Numbered from the stretch's first letter, positions 15,419-24,945 are shown. The stretch is 40,524 bases of DNA from Dokdonella sp. (GCF_019634845.1 NZ_JAHCAQ010000011.1:1-40524); one strand, 5' to 3'. The notes: a model not told the origin generated them from the sequence alone. Made by a program: numbers and translations.

Positions 15419-18376
15419 ATGTCGACCTCGATCCTCGCCCGCTGTCCACTGCTCGCGCTCGGCCTGATGGCCGCAGTCGCGGCCCATGCCCAGGTGCAGC
15501 GCGACTACGACATCGTCTACGTGCGCCAGGCGCGCTTTGGCGACAACACCAACACGACCTGGCCCGAGGTCGGCCATCCGGCGCTGATCGACCCCGGCGC
15601 CGATCTCATGCTGCTGCACCCCGACGGCAGCGAAGAAGTGCTCGTCGCGGCCGGCAACGGCGCGGTCACCGACCCCACGCTGTCGTTCGATGCGCGGCAC
15701 GTCTATTACAGCTACTTCCCCGACATGCGCGCGAGCGCGATCAACTCGCAGCGCGAACTGCCCTACCAGGGCGCCGACATCTACCGGCTCGATCTGGCCA
15801 CGCGCCAGGTCACGCGGCTGACCTTTGGCGAGTTCACGCCCAACACTGGTGCCGGACACTGGGACGAATCCAACCCGGTCAACCCACCCAACGGCTTCAA
15901 CCGGCTCGGCTACGGCATCCTCAATCTCGGACCGATGCCGCTGCCGGGCGGCAAGCTCGCCTTCACCAGCAACCGCAACGGATTCATTCCGCCCAAGCGT
16001 TTCACCAACCCGACGCTGCAGCTCTACGTCATGGATGGTGATGGCCAGAACGTCACGCCGATCGCACCGATGACGATCTCCAGCGCGCTACACCCGACGA
16101 TCCTGGCCGATGGCCGCCTCATGTTCAGCAGCCACGAAAGCCAGGGCTTGCGCGACCGGCGCCTGTGGGGCCTGTGGAGCATCTGGCCGGATGGCCGCCA
16201 CTGGACACCGGTGATCAGTGCGTTCAACCAGCCGCAGTCGTTCCACTTCATGACCCAGCTCGGTGGCGGCGACCTCGTCGTCGTCGACTACTACAACTTC
16301 AACAACAATGGTTTCGGTGCGCTGTACCGGTTGCCGGCGCAGCCGCCCGCCGGCCAACCCGCGTTCTACGATGCCTTCGCCACCGGCGCACCCCCGATCG
16401 GCCGCACGCTCGGCACGGGCACCTGGTACCCGTTCACGATGCCGTTCCAGCCGCGTGGCCTGTATTCGCTGACTCCGTTCACGCTCAACAGCGACGAAGC
16501 GGCCCCGATCGGCAGCAATGGCCAGCGCGTGGGCAAGTTCACCCATCCGTCGGCGGCACCGCACGACGACCTGCTCGTGGTGTGGACGCCGGGACCGGCC
16601 AACGACCTCAACCGGCCGGCGCCGACGCCGTACTACGACGCAGGCATCTACATCATCGCCGGCGGCAACACCATCACCTCGCCGCAGCAGCTCGTGCTGG
16701 TCAAGAACGATCCGAACTGGAACGAAGCCTGGCCGCGCGCGGTGGTGCCCTACGCAACGATCCACGGCATCGCCGAACCGGCGCAGTTGCCATGGCTGCC
16801 CAATGACGGCAGCGTGCACGCCGCGCTGCCGCCGGGCACGCCGTACGGGCTGGTCGGTACCTCGAGCTTCTACAAGCACGAGAGCTTTCCGGGGCTGGTG
16901 ATCTCCTGGTCCAACAGCTTCGATGGCCTCGACGTGTTCAACACGGCCGAGAACGAGCAGTCGAGCAACTGGGCGGCGCAGGGCGCCGACGCCGGCAAAT
17001 ACACCAATGCCGACATCTGGGCGGTGCGCATCCTCGCGATGGAGCCGAACACGCACCGCAGCTACGGCCCCGACGAAGGCATGCAGTTCTTCAGCCATGC
17101 CAGCGAGCGCCTGCGCGTGCTCGGCGAGATCCCGCTGCGCAAGACCACCTCGGGTGGCCAACCGCTGCTCGATCCGGAGGGCAATCCCGACACGAGCTTC
17201 CTGGCCCGCATCGTCGCCGACACGCCGTTCACGTTCCAGACGCTCGATCGCCACGGCATGGTGCTCAACATGTCGCAGACCTGGCATCAGGTACGGCCTG
17301 GCGAGATGCGCGCCGACTGCGGTGGCTGTCATGCCCACAGCCAGCAGCCGCTGGCATTCGAAACCACCGCGGCCGGACAGGCGGACTTCGCTGTCGTCGA
17401 CCTTGTCCACACCACGCCGCTGCTCACCGAGGTCGGCGGCCAGCCCTCGCTGCGGGTCGAGAACGCGACCCACGTCGACGTCGAGTTCCTGCGCGACATC
17501 CGCCCGATCCTGCAGGCCAAGTGCGCCAACTGCCATCAGGGCGCCAACCCACCGGGGCAACTGGACCTGGCCGACACGAGCGACATCGTCGTCAACTACG
17601 AGGGCGCCACCACGCGCTTCCCGCGCGACTACTACCGGCTGGCGGCCGACCGCGCCGGCACGTTCGGCTATCCCTCGCTGCTGACCAACGGCAACTGGCG
17701 CCAGACCAATGCGAGCCGCTACCTGCGTCCGTTCCAGAGCCGGCGCAGCCTGCTGGTGTGGAAACTGTTCGGCGCGCGGCTGGATGGCTGGAGCAATGCC
17801 GACCACCCGACCGAATCGGTTCCCGGCAATGCCGCGACGCTGCCGCCTGGCGCCGATCGCAACGCGGCGGACATCGACTTCACGGGAGCGATCATGCCGC
17901 CGCCACCGGCGCTGCCGCTCAGTGCCGAGGAGAAGCTCACGTTCGTGCGCTGGATCGACCTGGGCGCCCCGCTCGACAATGGCAATGCGGCGCGCGGCTG
18001 GCTGCTCGATGACCTCAAGCCCACGCTTGCGGTCAGTGCGCCGCGTGCAGGCATCAACGTGGCGCCGCTCACGGCGCTGCGGATCGGCAGTGGTGATGCC
18101 AACTCGGGCATCGCGCCCGGCTCGCTGTCGATCACGGCCGACTTCGCGGTCAATGGCCGCGCCGCGGGCGCCGAGCTGGCCGACCTCGCGGTCGAGGTGG
18201 CCGACGGCGTGCGCGAGATCGCGCTCGATCCACCGCTGATGCTGCTGTCGCGGCGGCACCTCAATGCCCAGGTGTACGACCAGCAAGGCAATGTCACCCG
18301 CGTGCGGGTGGCCTTCAGCGTCAACCCGCACGGCGACGCGATCTTCACCGACGGCTTCGATCCGCTCGCGCGCTGA
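15419..18376 (+). CDS. Secreted beta-propeller / c-type cytochrome protein resembling hydrazine synthase alpha
   Basis: The 985-residue protein starts with a signal peptide ending AHAQ. Residues ~25-600 hold PD40/TolB-like propeller blades (LTFGEFTP, LAFTSNRNG, LYVMDGDGQNVTPI, ILADGRLMFSSHE). Two haem c sites follow: CGGCH (634-638) and CANCH (702-706). The second sits in FLRDIRPILQAKCANCHQG, a common planctomycete-type cytochrome context. A beta-rich C-terminal region ends GDAIFTDGFDPLAR. Propeller plus haem c is the layout of HzsA-related proteins. Hydrazine synthesis is not implied, since no anammox genes are here. A secreted redox or binding role is likely, and the substrate is unknown. 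Confidence 0.75.
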   Translation: MSTSILARCPLLALGLMAAVAAHAQVQRDYDIVYVRQARFGDNTNTTWPEVGHPALIDPGADLMLLHPDGSEEVLVAAGNGAVTDPTLSFDARHVYYSYFPDMRASAINSQRELPYQGADIYRLDLATRQVTRLTFGEFTPNTGAGHWDESNPVNPPNGFNRLGYGILNLGPMPLPGGKLAFTSNRNGFIPPKRFTNPTLQLYVMDGDGQNVTPIAPMTISSALHPTILADGRLMFSSHESQGLRDRRLWGLWSIWPDGRHWTPVISAFNQPQSFHFMTQLGGGDLVVVDYYNFNNNGFGALYRLPAQPPAGQPAFYDAFATGAPPIGRTLGTGTWYPFTMPFQPRGLYSLTPFTLNSDEAAPIGSNGQRVGKFTHPSAAPHDDLLVVWTPGPANDLNRPAPTPYYDAGIYIIAGGNTITSPQQLVLVKNDPNWNEAWPRAVVPYATIHGIAEPAQLPWLPNDGSVHAALPPGTPYGLVGTSSFYKHESFPGLVISWSNSFDGLDVFNTAENEQSSNWAAQGADAGKYTNADIWAVRILAMEPNTHRSYGPDEGMQFFSHASERLRVLGEIPLRKTTSGGQPLLDPEGNPDTSFLARIVADTPFTFQTLDRHGMVLNMSQTWHQVRPGEMRADCGGCHAHSQQPLAFETTAAGQADFAVVDLVHTTPLLTEVGGQPSLRVENATHVDVEFLRDIRPILQAKCANCHQGANPPGQLDLADTSDIVVNYEGATTRFPRDYYRLAADRAGTFGYPSLLTNGNWRQTNASRYLRPFQSRRSLLVWKLFGARLDGWSNADHPTESVPGNAATLPPGADRNAADIDFTGAIMPPPPALPLSAEEKLTFVRWIDLGAPLDNGNAARGWLLDDLKPTLAVSAPRAGINVAPLTALRIGSGDANSGIAPGSLSITADFAVNGRAAGAELADLAVEVADGVREIALDPPLMLLSRRHLNAQVYDQQGNVTRVRVAFSVNPHGDAIFTDGFDPLAR

Positions 18377-18385
18377 ATCGGGGGT

Positions 18386-18411
18386 CGCAGGCCGCGGTAA
18401 CGCGGCCTGCG
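18386..18411. terminator. Strong bidirectional terminator hairpin
   Basis: CGCAGGCCGCG (18386-18396) pairs perfectly with CGCGGCCTGCG (18401-18411) around GTAA, a GNRA tetraloop. The 11-bp GC-rich stem lies in the 43-bp gap between the convergent stops at 18376 and 18420. There is no T-tract, as is common in GC-rich genomes. Confidence 0.7.
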
Positions 18412-18419
18412 CCACGCCA

Positions 18420-19034
18420 TCAGCCGTCGAATCCGTCGACGAAGATCTTGTCGGTATCACCCGCGGGCGGGGTGAAATCGCCCGCCAGATGTACGGTGAT
18501 GCTGTTGCTGTTGCCGACCAATGCGGCATTGATCTGGCTGGCAAAGCCGCCGCACGGGTCGGTCGTCTGCGGCACCGTGAACGCCCGGTCTTCAAGGTCG
18601 AGGCCGCTGGCAGCGCCGGTCCCGTCCAGCTCGAGGTTGATCGGGCTGAAGTGGCAGGGCTCGGTCGCAATCGGCAGCGGACGGTCGATCCGCAGCACCG
18701 ACAGCGTCATCGCCACCGGCGTCATCGCCGCCACGCCATCGCTGGCGACCTGGGCGCTGGAGGGCGCGTTCTGGCTCAGCTGATAGATGACGGTGACATT
18801 GCCCAGTCCCGTCACCGGCACCGTGACGCTCGATTGCGGAAACACGAAGCTGCCGCTCGACAACTGGCCGGTCGCCGGATCGTAGCTGGAGTTGCCGAAG
18901 GTGCCGGCCGGCAGGTCGCCGAAATTGCCGTTGACGGTGATCGCACCAGTGACCGGGAACAGCGCGGCGTGGGCGCTGCCGCAACTGAGCGCGAGCAGTG
19001 CGGCGATGGCGAGAATGGGCGTGCGGGTGGTCAT
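18420..19034 (-). CDS. Secreted protein of unknown function with C-terminal IF-x-x-GF tail
   Basis: The 204-residue product begins with a clear signal peptide (TPILAIAALLALSCGSAHA). The mature part is rich in Gly, Ser, Thr, Val and Asn, as in beta-structured exoproteins, with two cysteines (EPCHF and DPCGG) that could form a disulfide. It ends TDKIFVDGFDG, almost the same last eight residues as the M23 peptidase. I do not recognise a family. It starts 38 bp after the S9 peptidase stop on the same strand, so the two are probably co-transcribed; it could be a substrate, inhibitor or independent exoprotein. Confidence 0.8.
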   Translation of the reverse strand: MTTRTPILAIAALLALSCGSAHAALFPVTGAITVNGNFGDLPAGTFGNSSYDPATGQLSSGSFVFPQSSVTVPVTGLGNVTVIYQLSQNAPSSAQVASDGVAAMTPVAMTLSVLRIDRPLPIATEPCHFSPINLELDGTGAASGLDLEDRAFTVPQTTDPCGGFASQINAALVGNSNSITVHLAGDFTPPAGDTDKIFVDGFDG

Positions 19035-19072
19035 GCGGCGGTTGCCTTGTGCTTGAGCGGTGAAGTGGGGGT

Positions 19073-21151
19073 TCAGCGCGTGGTCTTGGCGTCGCCTGCG
19101 GTCCAGCGCTTGAGCCAGGCATTGACCGTGTCGTGCCACAGCACGCTGTTGTGCGGCTTGAGCACCCAGTGGTTCTCGTCGGGGAAGCGCAGGAACTGGC
19201 TCGGGATGCCGCGCCGCTGCGCGGCGGTGAACGCGGCCAGCCCTTGCTCGAGCGGAATGCGGAAATCCTGCTCGCCGTGGACCACGAGCAGCGGCACGCG
19301 CCAGTCCTTGACGTGGTTGACCGGGTTGAACCGCTCGTAGAGCTCGGGCGCCTCGTACTGGGTCTTGCCGTCGTGCTCCCACTCGTCGAACCACAGCTCC
19401 TCGGTGGAGTAGCTCATCATGCGCGAATCGAACACGCCGTCGTGGCTGACGATGCACTTCCAGGGTTCGTTCCACACGCCGGCCATCCAGTACATCATGT
19501 AGCCGCCGTAGCTCGCGCCGAGCGCGCAGGCGCGGCCGCCATCGAGATACGAGTACTTCTTGAGTGCAGCCGCCCAGCCGAGCTTGAGATCCTCCAACGG
19601 CGCGCCGCCCCAGTCGCCCGAGATCGCGTCGGTGAATTTCTGGCCGTAACCGGTGGACCCGTGGAAGTTGATGGTCACCACGGCAAAGCCCTGGCCGGCG
19701 TAGGTCTGTGGATTCCAGCGGTAGTGGAAATCGTTGGTCATCGCACCCTGCGGACCGCCATGCACGATGAACGCAACCGGATACTTGCGGCCGGGGCGGT
19801 AGCCGACCGGCTTGACCACATAACCCTGCACGGTGTCGCCGCCGTAGCCCTTGAACGTGAAGAACTCGGGTTCACCGAAACCGATCCCGCTCAATGCCTG
19901 CGCATTGACCTGGGTGAGCTGGCGCAGGCCCTTGCCCGTGAGGTCGGCGCGATACAGGTCGGTCGGATGGCGCAGATCCTGGCGCGCGAGCACGAGGGCC
20001 TTGCGGCCGACGGCAAATCCGGCCACGTTGCCGCCCTTGCTCAGGCGGCTGGCCTTGCCGGTACGCACGTCGATCGCGAACAGCGCATGTTCGCCCCAGT
20101 CGTCGCTGGCGGTGTACAGCGTCTTGCCGTCGAATGATTCCGTCAGCGCCGACGCGGAACGATCCCATGCCGGGGCGACCTCACGCCGCTCGCCGCTGGC
20201 CAGATCGAGCGCCATGATGCCGAAGCGATCGGCCTCGAAACCGGCGCGCTTCATCGCCAGCCAGTACAACGTCTTGCCATCACGCGAAAGCAACGGGTAG
20301 CCGTCCCAGGCCGGATTGTCGGCGGTCAGGTTGCGCGGCTCGCCGCTGCCGTCGGCCGGCACCGAGTAGATGTCGAAATTGGTCGACCACGGCTCGCTCA
20401 TGCCGGCGATGCGCACGTTGAAATACACGGTCTGGCCATCGGCCGCGAACGCATACTCGCTGTCGTCACCGAACGGCTTGGATGGCACGTCGCCGTCGAT
20501 CGCCTTGCTCAGCAGTCGCGGCGCACCCAGCGCCCCGTCGCTGCCGATGTCGGCGATGAACAGCTGCGACCGGCGTCCGTCGGCCCAGGTATCCCAATGC
20601 CGCACGAAGATCTTGTCGTAGACCGTGCCAGTGGCCTTGTCGGCCTTGCGCGCATCGAGCTTGCCCTGGGTGCAGGCGATGACGTCGGCATCGGCGCCGC
20701 AGTCGGGAAAGACCTCGAGCGAGAGCAGCACCTGCTTGCCGTCGGGCGACAGCTTGAAGCTGCCGACATCGAGCGTGAGCGTGCTCACCTGCAGCGGCGA
20801 GCCGCCCTTGGCGTCGATGCGCCAGAGCTGGTTGCTGCCCTTGCTGGGCGCGAGGAAATAAAGCTGCCCGCCGTCGGGCGACCAGCGCGCGCTGGAGGCA
20901 TTGAGGCCGACGTCGGTGAGGCGGCGCGGCTTGCCGCCGTCGGCACCGACGAGCCAGATGCCGTTCTTGCCCTTGTTGGCCTCGTAGTCGGTCTGGCGCA
21001 GCGCGAACGCCACGCTGCGACCGTCGGGTGACAGTTGCGGATCGCTGACCCGCTGCATCATCACCAGATCGTGCACGTTGAACGGATGCGACGCGGCGCC
21101 GGCCAGCGCCGGCGCCAGCGCGGCCATGGCCACGGCAAGGACGGTTTTCAT
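19073..21151 (-). CDS. S9-family prolyl oligopeptidase-like peptidase (dipeptidyl-peptidase type)
   Basis: This is a serine peptidase that removes dipeptides or short peptides from oligopeptides, probably in the periplasm. The ATG at 21149-21151 follows GGGGAA with 7-nt spacing and begins a signal peptide (KTVLAVAMAALAPALAGAAS). The 692-residue protein has an N-terminal beta-propeller (LSPDGRSVAFALR, WSPDGGQLYFL) and an alpha/beta-hydrolase domain. The triad is Ser547 in GASYGGY, Asp629 in HGEQDFRIP and His661 in ENHW. This is the DPP5-like subgroup layout. It lacks the IF-x-x-GF tail. It is divergent from a peptide transporter. Confidence 0.92.
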   Translation of the reverse strand: MKTVLAVAMAALAPALAGAASHPFNVHDLVMMQRVSDPQLSPDGRSVAFALRQTDYEANKGKNGIWLVGADGGKPRRLTDVGLNASSARWSPDGGQLYFLAPSKGSNQLWRIDAKGGSPLQVSTLTLDVGSFKLSPDGKQVLLSLEVFPDCGADADVIACTQGKLDARKADKATGTVYDKIFVRHWDTWADGRRSQLFIADIGSDGALGAPRLLSKAIDGDVPSKPFGDDSEYAFAADGQTVYFNVRIAGMSEPWSTNFDIYSVPADGSGEPRNLTADNPAWDGYPLLSRDGKTLYWLAMKRAGFEADRFGIMALDLASGERREVAPAWDRSASALTESFDGKTLYTASDDWGEHALFAIDVRTGKASRLSKGGNVAGFAVGRKALVLARQDLRHPTDLYRADLTGKGLRQLTQVNAQALSGIGFGEPEFFTFKGYGGDTVQGYVVKPVGYRPGRKYPVAFIVHGGPQGAMTNDFHYRWNPQTYAGQGFAVVTINFHGSTGYGQKFTDAISGDWGGAPLEDLKLGWAAALKKYSYLDGGRACALGASYGGYMMYWMAGVWNEPWKCIVSHDGVFDSRMMSYSTEELWFDEWEHDGKTQYEAPELYERFNPVNHVKDWRVPLLVVHGEQDFRIPLEQGLAAFTAAQRRGIPSQFLRFPDENHWVLKPHNSVLWHDTVNAWLKRWTAGDAKTTR

Positions 21152-21266
21152 CACGAGTTCCCCAAAGCGGTCGACCAGCGCGCGATGGTACCCGTGCGCG
21201 GCAAGTTCGGCCAACTGCGCGCAACCGCTACACTGCGCCGCTGCCGCCGCCTGCACCTCGCCGCCC

Positions 21267-22853
21267 ATGTCCGCCCCCGCTGTTGCCGCACTGCCGCACG
21301 AGGAGTTCCTCGGCCACCCGAAGGGGCTCTACGTCTGCTTCTTCACCGAGATGTGGGAGCGCTTTTCGTTCTACGGGATGAAGGCGCTGCTGCTGTTGTA
21401 CCTGGTCAAGTACCACCTGTTCACCGACGAGCACGGCTACAACCTGATCGGCGCCTACGGTGGCCTCGTCTACGCCATGCCCGTGATCGGCGGCCTGCTC
21501 GCCGACCGCTGGCTCGGCATGCGCAAGGCGGTGGTTTTCGGCGGCATCCTGCTCGTGCTCGGCCACCTTGGCATGGCGATCGAAGGCCATCCGGCCAGTC
21601 GCATCGATGGCGAGGTGGTGCGCGACGCGGCGGCACTGCAGGTGTTCTACTTCTCGCTCGCGCTCATCATCATGGGCGTGGGCTTCCTCAAGCCCAACAT
21701 CTCGACCATCGTCGGCAAGCTCTACGGCGACAACGATCCACGTCGTGATGCCGGCTTCAGCCTGTTCTATGCCGGCATCAACCTCGGCGCGACGGTATCG
21801 GGGCTGTTGTGCGGCTGGCTCGGCGAAACCTGGGGCTGGGGCTGGGGTTTCGGCGCGGCCGGCATCGGCATGCTGGCGGGCCTGGCCAATTTCCTCGGCG
21901 GCCAGAAGCACCTGCGCGGCCACGCCGAACCGCCCGATCCCGCGCGCCTGCGCGAGCGCCGGCTCGGCCCGCTCACGCGCGAGCACCTCATCTACCTCGG
22001 TGCGCTGGCCGGCATCGTCGTGGTGTGGGGCCTCATCCAGTCGCATTCGGTGCTCGTCCCGCTGATTCCGGGCCTGCTCGAAGCCAGCCCCGTGCTGCTG
22101 GCAATGCACGCGGTCAGCGCCTGCCTGCTCGGCGGCATCGGCTGGTTCATGTTCCGCCACTGCACGCGCATCGAACGCGAGCAGATGTTCGCCGTGCTGG
22201 CCTTCATCGGCTTCTGCCTGCTGTTCTTCACCCTCTACGAGCAGACCTACGGCTCGTGGGTGCTGTTCTCCGACCGCGCGATGAACCACGCTGCGCTCGG
22301 CATCGAGTGGAGCGCAAGCCAGCTCACCTCGCTCGGCGCGTTCTTCATCCTGCTGCTGGCGCCGGCGTTCGCCTGGCTGTGGCCACGCCTGGATCGCGCC
22401 GGGCGCAATCCGGGCAGCGTGACCAAGTCGGCCTGGGGCCTGATCTGCGCCGGCTTGTCGTTCTTCGTGCTGGTATGGAGCGCGCGCCATCCGCAGGCCA
22501 ATGGCCTCACCGGCATCGGCTGGTTCGTGCTGGCCTATTTCGTGCTCGAGATCGGCGAGATGCTGCTGTCACCGATCGGCCTGTCGGTGGTGACCGCGCT
22601 GTCGGTGCCGCGCGTGGTCGGCCTGATGATGGGCGGCTGGTTCCTGGGCACTTCGTATTCGGAAGTGCTGGCTGCGCAGCTGGGCAAGCTGTCGGCGCTC
22701 GAGATACCCGAGGGCGGAACCCTCGACGTTGCCGCGGCGCTGGGCAAGTACGACGCGCTGTTCACGTTCTCGGGTTGGCTCGGCATCGGCTGCGGCATCG
22801 GCGTGCTGGCACTGGCGCCGCTGCTGCGGCGCTGGATGCACGGGGTGAAATAG
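21267..22853 (+). CDS. POT/PTR-family peptide:proton symporter
   Basis: This inner-membrane transporter takes up di- and tripeptides with protons. The 528-residue protein has 12 to 14 hydrophobic helices and the POT signature EMWERFSFYG (ExxERFxYYG) near residue 30, followed by GLVYAMPVIGGLLADRWLG and FLKPNISTIVGKLY, both PTR2 signatures. It is larger than E. coli DtpA and closer to the Xanthomonas-type members. The 115-bp region shared with the divergent S9 peptidase start (21152-21266) could hold a common control region, which would pair peptide release with uptake. Confidence 0.92.
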   Translation: MSAPAVAALPHEEFLGHPKGLYVCFFTEMWERFSFYGMKALLLLYLVKYHLFTDEHGYNLIGAYGGLVYAMPVIGGLLADRWLGMRKAVVFGGILLVLGHLGMAIEGHPASRIDGEVVRDAAALQVFYFSLALIIMGVGFLKPNISTIVGKLYGDNDPRRDAGFSLFYAGINLGATVSGLLCGWLGETWGWGWGFGAAGIGMLAGLANFLGGQKHLRGHAEPPDPARLRERRLGPLTREHLIYLGALAGIVVVWGLIQSHSVLVPLIPGLLEASPVLLAMHAVSACLLGGIGWFMFRHCTRIEREQMFAVLAFIGFCLLFFTLYEQTYGSWVLFSDRAMNHAALGIEWSASQLTSLGAFFILLLAPAFAWLWPRLDRAGRNPGSVTKSAWGLICAGLSFFVLVWSARHPQANGLTGIGWFVLAYFVLEIGEMLLSPIGLSVVTALSVPRVVGLMMGGWFLGTSYSEVLAAQLGKLSALEIPEGGTLDVAAALGKYDALFTFSGWLGIGCGIGVLALAPLLRRWMHGVK

Positions 22854-22944
22854 CGCTGCGCAGCGCCGCCGCAACGACCGCGTGCGTTGCCGGCGCGACG
22901 CTGCTAGCCTGAACTCGGCTCAACGTTGGCGACGATCCGCGACC

Positions 22945-24870
22945 ATGGCGCGCGAACGAGGTCAAGACGGCAAGGTGGCGGCCCCGGTCCGCCTGCTCGC
23001 GCTGCACCGGCAGCGCCTGCGGCAAGTGCTGTATGTCGCGATCACGGTGTTCGGCGTGGTCGCGCTGATGGATGTGCTGCGCGCCCGTCCGCTCCATGCG
23101 GCGCTCAACCTCGCCGAAGTCGCCCTGCTCTGGCTGGCCCTGCGCTGGAACCGCCGCCAGGCGCTCGAACGCGTGGTGGCCCTCATGGTTGCCGCCTTCG
23201 CCATCGGCCTTGGCACCATCATCGTGTTCGACCAGGGCCTGTATGACGAAGGCGTCCTCGCCCTGCCGGCGCTGCTGATCTTTGCCGGCATGTACGGTTC
23301 GCGGCATCTGCTGCTGGCGCTGACCGGCATCATGGTCGCGTTCGTGGTCGCGCTGCTCGTCCTCGACCAGTCGGGCGTCCTGCACAGCGAACCGTTGCCG
23401 ATGAACGCCGCGCGCGCGATCACGACGTCGATGATCCTCATGATCGTTGGATTCTTCGTGTGGCTGCTCGCCGAGGATCTGCGCGCGGCGGTGACCAACC
23501 TCGAGGCGGAGAAGCGCGCACTGGAGGAGTCGCACGCCCACATCGAGGTGCTGGCGCAGCGCGACAGCCTCACCGGGCTGCCCAATCGCGCGCTGGCGAT
23601 GGATCGGCTCGAGCGCATGCTGGAATCGGCACGCCGCGAGCAGCGCCTCGTCGCGGTGATGTTCCTCGACCTCGACAACTTCAAGACCATCAACGACTCG
23701 CTCGGCCATCCGGTCGGCGACGCGCTGCTGCGCCAGGTGGCAAGCCGCCTGCGCGACTGCGTGGGGGACAGCGATACGGTCGCGCGCATCTCGGGTGACG
23801 AGTTCCTGATCCTGCTCGACGATCTTGACCGCGAGGACGCCATCACCGCGGCCGTCGAGCGGATCATGCTGGCGCTCGAACGCCCGTTCGAGCTGGAGGG
23901 CATCGAGGTCAGTGCGACGGCGTCGCTCGGCATCACGGTGGCGCCGCGCGATGGCGGCGACATCGACGCCCTGCTCAAGAACGCCGACCTGGCGATGTAC
24001 CGTGCCAAGGATTCCGGCCGCAACACGTTCCGCTTCTTCGATGCCAGCATGAACGCGAGCGCCGTGGAGCAATTGCGGCTGGCCTCGGCGCTGCGCGGCG
24101 CACTGGCGCGCAACGAGCTGCAGGTTCACTACCAGCCCGAGTTCGATCTGCGCAGCGGCCGCGTGGTCGGCGCCGAAGCCTTGCTGCGCTGGACCCATCC
24201 CGAACTGGGTCAGATCCCACCGGACCGCTTCATTCCGGTGGCCGAACGCAGCGGCCTGATCAACGCGCTCGGCGCCTGGGTACTGCAGCAGGCCTGTGCC
24301 GAGGCGCAGGCCTGGCGCAGCAGCGGCCTGGGCGAGCTGACCGTGGCGGTCAACGTGTCGCCACTGCAGTTTCGCCGCGACGACATCGAACGCGACGTGG
24401 CGGGGGCCCTCGACGGCAGCGGCCTGCCGGCGCGCAATCTCGTGCTCGAACTCACCGAGTCGCTGCTGATGGCCGACACCGCGCACCTGAGCCGCACCTT
24501 GCAGCGCATCTCGGCGACCGGCGTGCGCATTGCGATCGACGACTTCGGCACCGGCTACTCCAACCTCGGTTATCTGCGCCGCTTCGCCGTGCACCGCCTC
24601 AAGATCGATCGCTCATTCGTCAGCCAAATCGCTGCCAACGCCTACGACGAGGGGCTCGTGCGCGCGATCATCGAAATGGGACATTGCCTGGACCTGCAGA
24701 TCGTCGCCGAGGGCATCGAGGACAATGGCATGCTGCGCAAGCTGCACACCTTCGGCTGCGAGTTCGGCCAGGGCCTGTACTGGTCGCCGGCCGTGCCGGC
24801 GAGCCGGTTCGCAGCCTTCGTGCGCGAGCAGCAGGGCGTGTTCGCGCGCGGCGCGGCGAACGTCTCCTGA
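22945..24870 (+). CDS. Membrane GGDEF-EAL cyclic-di-GMP protein
   Basis: The 641-residue protein has about six N-terminal transmembrane helices (residues ~25-185) and a short coiled-coil (NLEAEKRALEESH). A GGDEF domain with SGDEF at 283-287 is followed by an EAL domain with EALLRW (Glu411), NVSP, ELTES, DDFGTGYS (532-539) and KIDRSF. The EAL catalytic residues appear intact, so it is likely a phosphodiesterase. Ser for the first Gly of GGDEF occurs in some active cyclases, so it could also be bifunctional. The N-terminal sensor type is not recognised. The ATG at 22945 was chosen over the longer frame because the upstream residues lack hydrophobic or domain character. Confidence 0.9.
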   Translation: MARERGQDGKVAAPVRLLALHRQRLRQVLYVAITVFGVVALMDVLRARPLHAALNLAEVALLWLALRWNRRQALERVVALMVAAFAIGLGTIIVFDQGLYDEGVLALPALLIFAGMYGSRHLLLALTGIMVAFVVALLVLDQSGVLHSEPLPMNAARAITTSMILMIVGFFVWLLAEDLRAAVTNLEAEKRALEESHAHIEVLAQRDSLTGLPNRALAMDRLERMLESARREQRLVAVMFLDLDNFKTINDSLGHPVGDALLRQVASRLRDCVGDSDTVARISGDEFLILLDDLDREDAITAAVERIMLALERPFELEGIEVSATASLGITVAPRDGGDIDALLKNADLAMYRAKDSGRNTFRFFDASMNASAVEQLRLASALRGALARNELQVHYQPEFDLRSGRVVGAEALLRWTHPELGQIPPDRFIPVAERSGLINALGAWVLQQACAEAQAWRSSGLGELTVAVNVSPLQFRRDDIERDVAGALDGSGLPARNLVLELTESLLMADTAHLSRTLQRISATGVRIAIDDFGTGYSNLGYLRRFAVHRLKIDRSFVSQIAANAYDEGLVRAIIEMGHCLDLQIVAEGIEDNGMLRKLHTFGCEFGQGLYWSPAVPASRFAAFVREQQGVFARGAANVS

Positions 24871-24902
24871 CGCTCGGCGCCAAGCCCGAGGCCGCACGCG
24901 CT

Positions 24903-24922
24903 GCGGCACGGCGAGCTGCCGC
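24903..24922. terminator. Possible bidirectional terminator
   Basis: GCGGCA (24903-24908) pairs with TGCCGC (24917-24922) across an 8-nt loop, in the gap between the convergent GGDEF-EAL and kinase genes. The short stem without a T-tract makes this a weak call. Confidence 0.3.
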
Positions 24923-24945
24923 TGCGTCCGTGACCGCCTCGCCGG

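Noticed and set aside
15419-18376. True hydrazine synthase, implying anammox metabolism
   Set aside because: No beta/gamma subunits or hydrazine dehydrogenase are in the window, and the organism looks gammaproteobacterial. Only the architecture is similar.
16088-18670. 860-codon minus-strand frame opposite the propeller-cytochrome
   Set aside because: Low-complexity Arg/Gly/Val composition with no domain motifs; the opposite strand has a signal peptide, haem motifs and the tail.
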